Part shown: piece after piece, positions 59,001 through 64,000 of the stretch | How the letters are laid out: every line of letters begins with the position of its first letter | Numbering within the stretch: position 1 is the stretch's first letter | Origin: Hanleya hanleyi | Taxonomy: Eukaryota > Mollusca > Polyplacophora > Lepidopleurida > Hanleyidae | NCBI GenBank assembly: GCA_036873755.1 | Contig: JAVTVY010025309.1 | Location: 52,375 to 116,374, forward strand | Length of the DNA: 64,000 bases | Reading direction: 5' to 3' | The notes under the pieces: model-generated | Databases searched by the model: none | Told to the model about the DNA's origin: nothing | Seen by the model: only the letters and a program-made list of their open reading frames with translations | Program-made: the position numbers and the translations under genes

Positions 59001-61882
59001 ATAGGAAATGCAAGAGGCGATGGATAATTCACTAAAAACGATCAAAGATGAAGAAGTCCGCCATTTAGCTTCTTGCGTCAAAAGTTACCGTCAAAAAAAG
59101 ATAATTCGAACACGTCCGCTTTCCTAAAATTGGCTTGAATTGGGTACTTGAATAATCACTGTAGGACCATGAAAAGTCATTAAATTTAATGCAAGAAAAG
59201 GCATGCGAACCCTGGTTTTTTGTTTTGCGTTTTGGTTCATCATTATCATCATTTGCTGCTGATGCCGCCAGATCAACAGGTTCGGAGTTATTCACTGTGA
59301 CCGTGCCGACCGTGTCAACTGCTTTTTTGAAGCGTAAATAATGTCCTAGTTTTTTCGGAACACTTATCGCGGAGAAAACAAAGTTCTTCGTCGTTCAGAT
59401 TTTTGAGTTGATCCATGCATATCGTCAAAACCACTGGTTTGAAAATTATCGTCAGCAAAGTCGCAAGAAAATGGAGGCAAAACTTCGCCTCGGTACGCAA
59501 CGGCACATTTGTATATATCGCCACATTCGAATATACGACCAGTTTTCACATTATTTTGTACTAATACAATTTTTAAGTTTCTGGGAACCAATTTAATTCG
59601 TAAAACGAACAGGGGGCACAACTCTGACAAGACCTCATTCTTCCGAAGAGGGCGCTTTTCACGAAGGTGACTAAATGAGATGATCAGGAACTTCCAGGAA
59701 GCTACGAGGGTTGCCAGCGAGAAATTACACATACAGAAGAACAAAAGAACAGACAACACAACATTGCGGGTAGTGTTTTAATAAATAAATGAATGAAAAC
59801 AACGACCAGACATTGACACCATTGGTTTTATTTACCCACCACCCATAGAATCCATTTCTTTATTAAACCTACCACCCACAGAATCGGATTTCATTTGAAC
59901 ACGACCACCCATAGAAAAAAAAAAGGCTTCCCATCCGCCCCCCCATGCCTTTTTTTCTGGAATAGCCCTCAGTAATGATCAAGTATGTCATGCAAACATA
60001 CAAAAGTGACATTATTGAAGCAATAGAATTTCTTCACAGATTTAGAGCAGATGAAAACTATGGGCTGACAGTAAGTAAAAACAGGCAATTATTCTATAGG
60101 GTCTAATATTCCTTACTGGTGATGCGGACTGCCCGGTCATTTCTCAAGTCCTCAGAGTCCGGCTCCTCATCTTCCGCCAGGAAGTTGTACTCTGGGTCAC
60201 TCAACTCCGCATCATCATGGTTATCAATCATGTCTCCACCCTCTGGAAGAATAACCAAGATTGAACATTCCATGTTGTCACTTATATGTACATAGGAGGA
60301 TAATTTTGAAGTTGTTTTTCAAATGCAGCTTCGTGCACCAGAAAACACTTTAAACTGAGTTTCCAAAAAGAAGAAAAACAAGGGTGAGTAGAATGAAGCA
60401 CCAACAGGAACACATACTTAACAGAAATACAAAATAGTTGGCAAAAACTTAACGAACAATTCTGAAATTAATCTTGTTAAGAAATCCTTACAGTCTTTAC
60501 AGTGACAGTGTAACTGTTCTTCTTCCAAATGTCAAAGGTATGAACAGAGTTACATTGTACCTGTTGGAGCATTGAGGCAGGTGAGGAAATCTGACCAATC
60601 ACTATCATCCAGTTCAGTCTCGTACAAGTCTGCAGTGATATCAGGAGCGACGAATGATGCCTCCAACTCAAAGAGGGATGTGCTCGTCAACGGCAACTTT
60701 GACCTAGTTCTGTGCGCGATGGTTCCTGTTCCTATCTGAATGACAGACACACAACATATGAATAATGATATTAAATTAATTTAAATGCATAACTGCATTT
60801 CATAGTTTCATGATAGACATAGAAAATTTGGAAAATGAATTAATAAATTGTGAATTTACAAACCTATTTCGGGAAATGTAGTCTTGAAATAATATCAAAT
60901 TTGGCTACTTTCCAGCATTACTGAAGATATCTTTGAATTAAGGATAATCAGTGTTTGCAGTACATGTAACAATTTCATTCTGGCACATTTAAAGAGAGCA
61001 ATCAACGAATCTGTTTTGGGAAAGGTACTAAAACATGTGATCAGTGTTACCCTGCAAGGCAGAATTTATGTTCATGCATTTTAATATGTTAAAGATAAAG
61101 AACTGTCCATGCAAATGGGAGTAATGTAAAAACACTGGGTTTCAGGGTTTCTTGTGTTTACTCTAATTTAGGTACCAGTTAACGGTGTGAATTTGGGCCT
61201 AAATCGGCCTGTTCACTCACTCTAACAAGCAGCCTATTACAATCGACACTTGTCCTCTTTTTATATTCACTCAATGTCAGTGCACTTGAGATTGTTAGTT
61301 GTGAAGAGTAAGTGAGTGTTGTAACAAGGATGTACGTGTACACACCTCTGTGGAGTCCGCCTTGTCCATGGCCTGCTGATACTTCTTACCCAGCTGTCTG
61401 GCTGAGGATAGGGCTTTACTGGGGACAGGTGGAGGATCCATTGGACTCTGAAAGGTCTATAACACCACCACAATCTGTGATATCAGCTTTATCAAATATC
61501 CCATTCAGGTTAGCGAAGGATACAACAAGCATGAAAGTTTTGGGCACTGAAGTGATGTGTATTCCCATTTATGTTGCTATACACATATAATGAGTGATAG
61601 ACAGACAAATATGAATTATAAATTTAATTGATTAGTTCAATCACCCTCTGATTTAGCTTAATTTCATCCGATCATCGAATAATAAAAAATCTAGTCTAAG
61701 GGAGATAACTCATTAACAGTTAATAATACCAGAGGCTCCTCAGATTCCATCTTTATCTCAGACTCCGAGGCCAGTTTGGGGGTGGAAAACGGTGTCTTGG
61801 GGGTGGATGGGGTGGAAGGACAAGGAGAACCAAAGTCACTCATCTGTGATGATACCACACTGTCCTCGTCACTATCAGCGGT
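56064..61882 (-). CDS. GON4L: GON4L orthologue, partial (6 exons)
   Basis: - strand exons, 5' to 3': 61882-61730, 61447-61346, 60735-60561, 60242-60117, 56687-56594 and 56238-56106 (or to a stop at 56064). Junction phases fit throughout (0, 0, 1, 1, 2). Exon 1 is acidic and Ser/Thr-Pro-rich ([18 protein letters not shown]); exon 2 has [11 protein letters not shown]. Exon 3 carries [24 protein letters not shown] and ELDDSDW; exon 4 [14 protein letters not shown] and RNDRAVRIT. Exon 5 has [15 protein letters not shown], and exon 6 [17 protein letters not shown] and LDDQMKK. The APDITxDxY, DPEYNFL and RAVRITKKEVNELM blocks are diagnostic of GON4L, a nuclear transcriptional cofactor. The N-terminus lies beyond the window. 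The PAH-like and Myb regions that should follow QMKK were not found to the left, so either a long intron follows the GTGGGT donor at 56105 or the gene is truncated. Confidence 0.88.
56892..59968. mobile_element. Harbinger-like element 2 (TCA target) in GON4L intron
   Basis: Inverted ends of about 40 bp are nearly identical (GGGCTATTCCAGAAAAAAAG at left, its complement at right, then G-runs and CGGATGG). TCA flanks both sides (56889-56891 and 59969-59971). Subterminal ACCACCCATAGAA words occur at both ends. The ends are clearly related to element 1 (GGGCTGTTCCAGA). The interior has no recognisable transposase; a second pair of imperfect inverted ends lies within (57118-59214). Confidence 0.65.
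57118..59214. mobile_element. Possible inner element with GGTTCGCA / TGCGAACC ends
   Basis: The left end CATGGTTCGCACGGG and right end GGCATGCGAACCCTG are imperfect inverted repeats. Both are followed by TTGAAAGT/AAAGTCATTAAA-type words, in a pattern seen in hAT-like repeats. Flanks are T-rich, so a target-site duplication cannot be judged. The interior contains short frames (58563-58805 +) without motifs and GGGCC/GATATG duplicated words near 58470-58510. Confidence 0.35.
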
Positions 61883-63173
61883 CTGCAAGGAAAGATAATA
61901 AATACTATCAGCACCATAATACATAGCTTTTGGCAAAATACAGCTGGGAAAACACACCTTGTCATCAACCAGCTTTGAAGGAGAATAACAGGCTAATGAA
62001 ACTTTTCATTCTGTAGTCATGTACATTAATTACATTTAGATATAACCGAGTATTTCTAGCTATCAACACTATATCCCTTCCTCAGAAATAGAAGTGATCT
62101 GGCTGCAACTTTGGAAGGGACTTTTTTTTCACAAATTCGATAAGAAGTTTCTTCTCCAACAGTTTCAAATAAGCCAGAAGATAATATTATTTCCATGAAG
62201 TTATGCTACATTCACTATGGGTCACAGTGCTATTTTGGACATTTCTAAGAGGTGATTCCCGTGTAATTTCCAAGATAATGGACCTTTTGGGATGAGACTT
62301 GGCATCAGACATCTGCTACTATGAACTGATCTTTGACATATTATTCATGTTTATTGACACTTCCATCTTCGCATTCGGAGCATTGGGAGATCAACAGAAT
62401 TAGCCTGTCCGCAGTACCAGTGAGGAAGATATTTTTGACGCTTCAGAATCTAACGGTATTATTTTTTCAACTGCAGCTATAATTTGATCAGGTAAGTCAT
62501 GAACTAATTATTCATATACTGTTTATTTCATAATCGGCATGTTTATGAAATTAAAATAGTTTTACTGCGAAAAATCAGAGGATATTCTAGGTACCCTACA
62601 GCACCAAACAAACCAGCAAGTGCCATTGAAAATGCATGGAGGGCAGGGGCACCCTTGCTGCCGATTCCTTGGGCATTTAATACACGTAGCACCAATTGCC
62701 AAAATTGAGACAGAGAATTGAAAAAGAGCATCACCTTCATAAAAGCAAGGTATTTTGAACACATTTGATACATTTGTGCGCTCAGGAAATTTGGAGGAAA
62801 ATAGTTGATTTTTTTTCAAAGTTGATATTTTGATGGGAAAAGATGGTCTAGATGGCTGCAATTTCTAACACTGATGAGTTTCCATATCCATGAACGCTCA
62901 TGGAATGGCAGGAAGTGTCCAAAATAGTACCCGCCCAAAATACCTCTCTCACCCGTATTGATTCAAATCACATCCAATCAATATTCAATCACATCAATAT
63001 TTGATCACCTCCAAATCTGGGATCAAACTATGATCAGTGTACCTAATAAATTTAACCACCCTCTAAATTTAGAAGAAAGTAAATAGAAGTTCTTAAGACA
63101 TTTTTTTTTCACCATCAAATATTCTAATACATTTGACAACCCAATAGTTTTGACTGAAACAAATTATTAGAGT
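61883..63173. other. Upstream GON4L intron or flank, nothing else recognised
   Basis: No further GON4L exon was found between 61883 and the tandem array. The - strand frames 62773-62543 and 62861-62562 overlap each other and lack motifs. Confidence 0.4.
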
Positions 63174-63945
63174 ATGATAACAGACCTCAGCACCAGGATC
63201 ATACATGTATTAGAGTTAGTGTATGATCACAGACCTCAGCACCAGGATCATACATGTATTAGAGTTAGTGTATGATCACAGACCTCAACACCAGGTTCAT
63301 ATTAGAGTTAGTGTATGATAACAGACCTCAGCACCAGGTTCATATTAGAGTTAGTGTATGATCACAGACCTCAGCACCAGGTTCATATTAGAGTTAGTGT
63401 GTGATAACTGACTCAGCACCAGGTTCATATTAGAGTTAGTGTATGATCACAGACCTCAGCACCAGGATCATACATGTATTAGAGTTAGTGTATGATCACA
63501 GACCTCAGCACCAGGTTCATATTAGAGTTAGTGTATGATAACAGACCTCAGCATCAGGTTCATATTAGAGTTAGTGTATGATCACAGACCTCAGCACCAG
63601 GTTCATATTAGAGTTAGTCAGTGTGATAACAGACCTCAGCACCAGGTACATATTAGAGTTAGTGTATGATAACAGACCTCAGCATCAGGTTCATATTAGA
63701 GTTAGTGTATGATAACAGACCTCAGCACCAGGTTCATATTAGAGTTAGTGTATGATAACAGACCTCAGCATCAGGTTCATATTAGAGTTAGTGTATGATA
63801 ACAGACCTCAGCACCAGGTTCATATTATAGTGTGTGATAACTGACTCAGCACCAGGTTCATATTAGAGTTAGTGTATGATAACAGACCTCAGCACCAGGG
63901 TCATATTAGAGTTAGTGTATGATAACAGACCTCAGCACCAGGTCA
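63174..63945. repeat. 42-bp tandem array, about 18 units
   Basis: Units read CAGACCTCAGCACCAGGTTC plus ATATTAGAGTTAGTGTATGATAA, mostly 42 bp. A longer variant of about 49 bp contains ATCATACATGTATTAG. Variants alternate (GGTTC / GGATC; GATAAC / GATCAC), suggesting unequal exchange. It ends about 50 bp before the window edge. Confidence 0.92.
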
Positions 63946-64000
63946 GGGCATGAAATGTTTTTTTCAGTCCACCTGTCAGATGTGGGTAAGATTTTTTTCT

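Larger units (their letters stand above)
56688..60116 (-). other. Large GON4L intron (3.4 kb), occupied by a transposon
   Basis: This intron separates the ...RAVRIT and KKEVNELM exons and has phase 1. About 90% of it is the Harbinger-like element at 56892-59968. Removing that element would leave an intron of only about 350 bp. Confidence 0.8.

Overview
The window is animal (eukaryotic) DNA. It is AT-rich, has no operons, and its real genes are split into short exons with GT..AG introns. About three quarters of it is dispersed or nested repeats. The 5S-derived SINE with a GTGA-type tail, the TGACCTTGACCT-rich repeat and the abundant ACATGTA-type words suggest a lophotrochozoan, most likely a mollusc and probably a bivalve. 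That placement is inference from repeat style and from a recognisable animal gene (GON4L), not from a search.

Three host gene models stand out. Two are copies of one five-exon gene on the + strand (coding exons 2579-6320 and 31765-35527), each inside a duplicated segment (1-7893 and 29479-37091) about 29.2 kb apart. Each encodes a 226-residue secreted protein with a signal peptide, four conserved cysteines, four N-glycosylation sequons and four predicted helices in a long-loop / short-loop / long-loop arrangement. Intron phases are 1-0-0-0, and exon sizes resemble those of the vertebrate growth hormone / IL-6 / G-CSF / EPO group. I read this as a candidate long-chain class I helical cytokine, tandemly duplicated; it is the most interesting object here. 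The third gene, on the - strand (61882 down to 56064), is a partial GON4L orthologue, with six exons covering the conserved acidic block and the ITKKEVNELM region.

Between the cytokine copies (7.9-29.5 kb) lies a nested repeat block. A Ty3/Gypsy retrotransposon on the - strand (26.0 to 12.07 kb) sits in a MITE-like repeat. It is split by a 5'-truncated L1/Tx1-type LINE on the + strand (14440-24430) with a poly(A) tail and a 15-bp target-site duplication. The LINE carries a CTCGACTT minisatellite within its reverse-transcriptase ORF and a roughly 5.8-kb insertion that holds a degraded tyrosine recombinase and a 26-unit array of CATATGG...CCATATG hairpins.

To the right of copy B are: a 2.9-kb repeat packed with nuclear-receptor half-sites, including seven perfect palindromic GGTCACAGTGACC boxes, interrupted by a 238-bp 5S-derived SINE with a 13-bp target-site duplication (37.1-40.0 kb); a 6.9-kb interval bounded by inverted repeats (40.3-47.2 kb); a 1.2-kb element with 14-bp inverted ends (48.0-49.3 kb); a 3.8-kb element with an 8-bp target-site duplication that carries an AT-hook ORF and a nested Harbinger-like element (49.8-53.6 kb); and a second Harbinger-like element inside the large GON4L intron (56.9-60.0 kb). 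The window ends in an 18-unit tandem array in or upstream of GON4L (63.2-63.9 kb).
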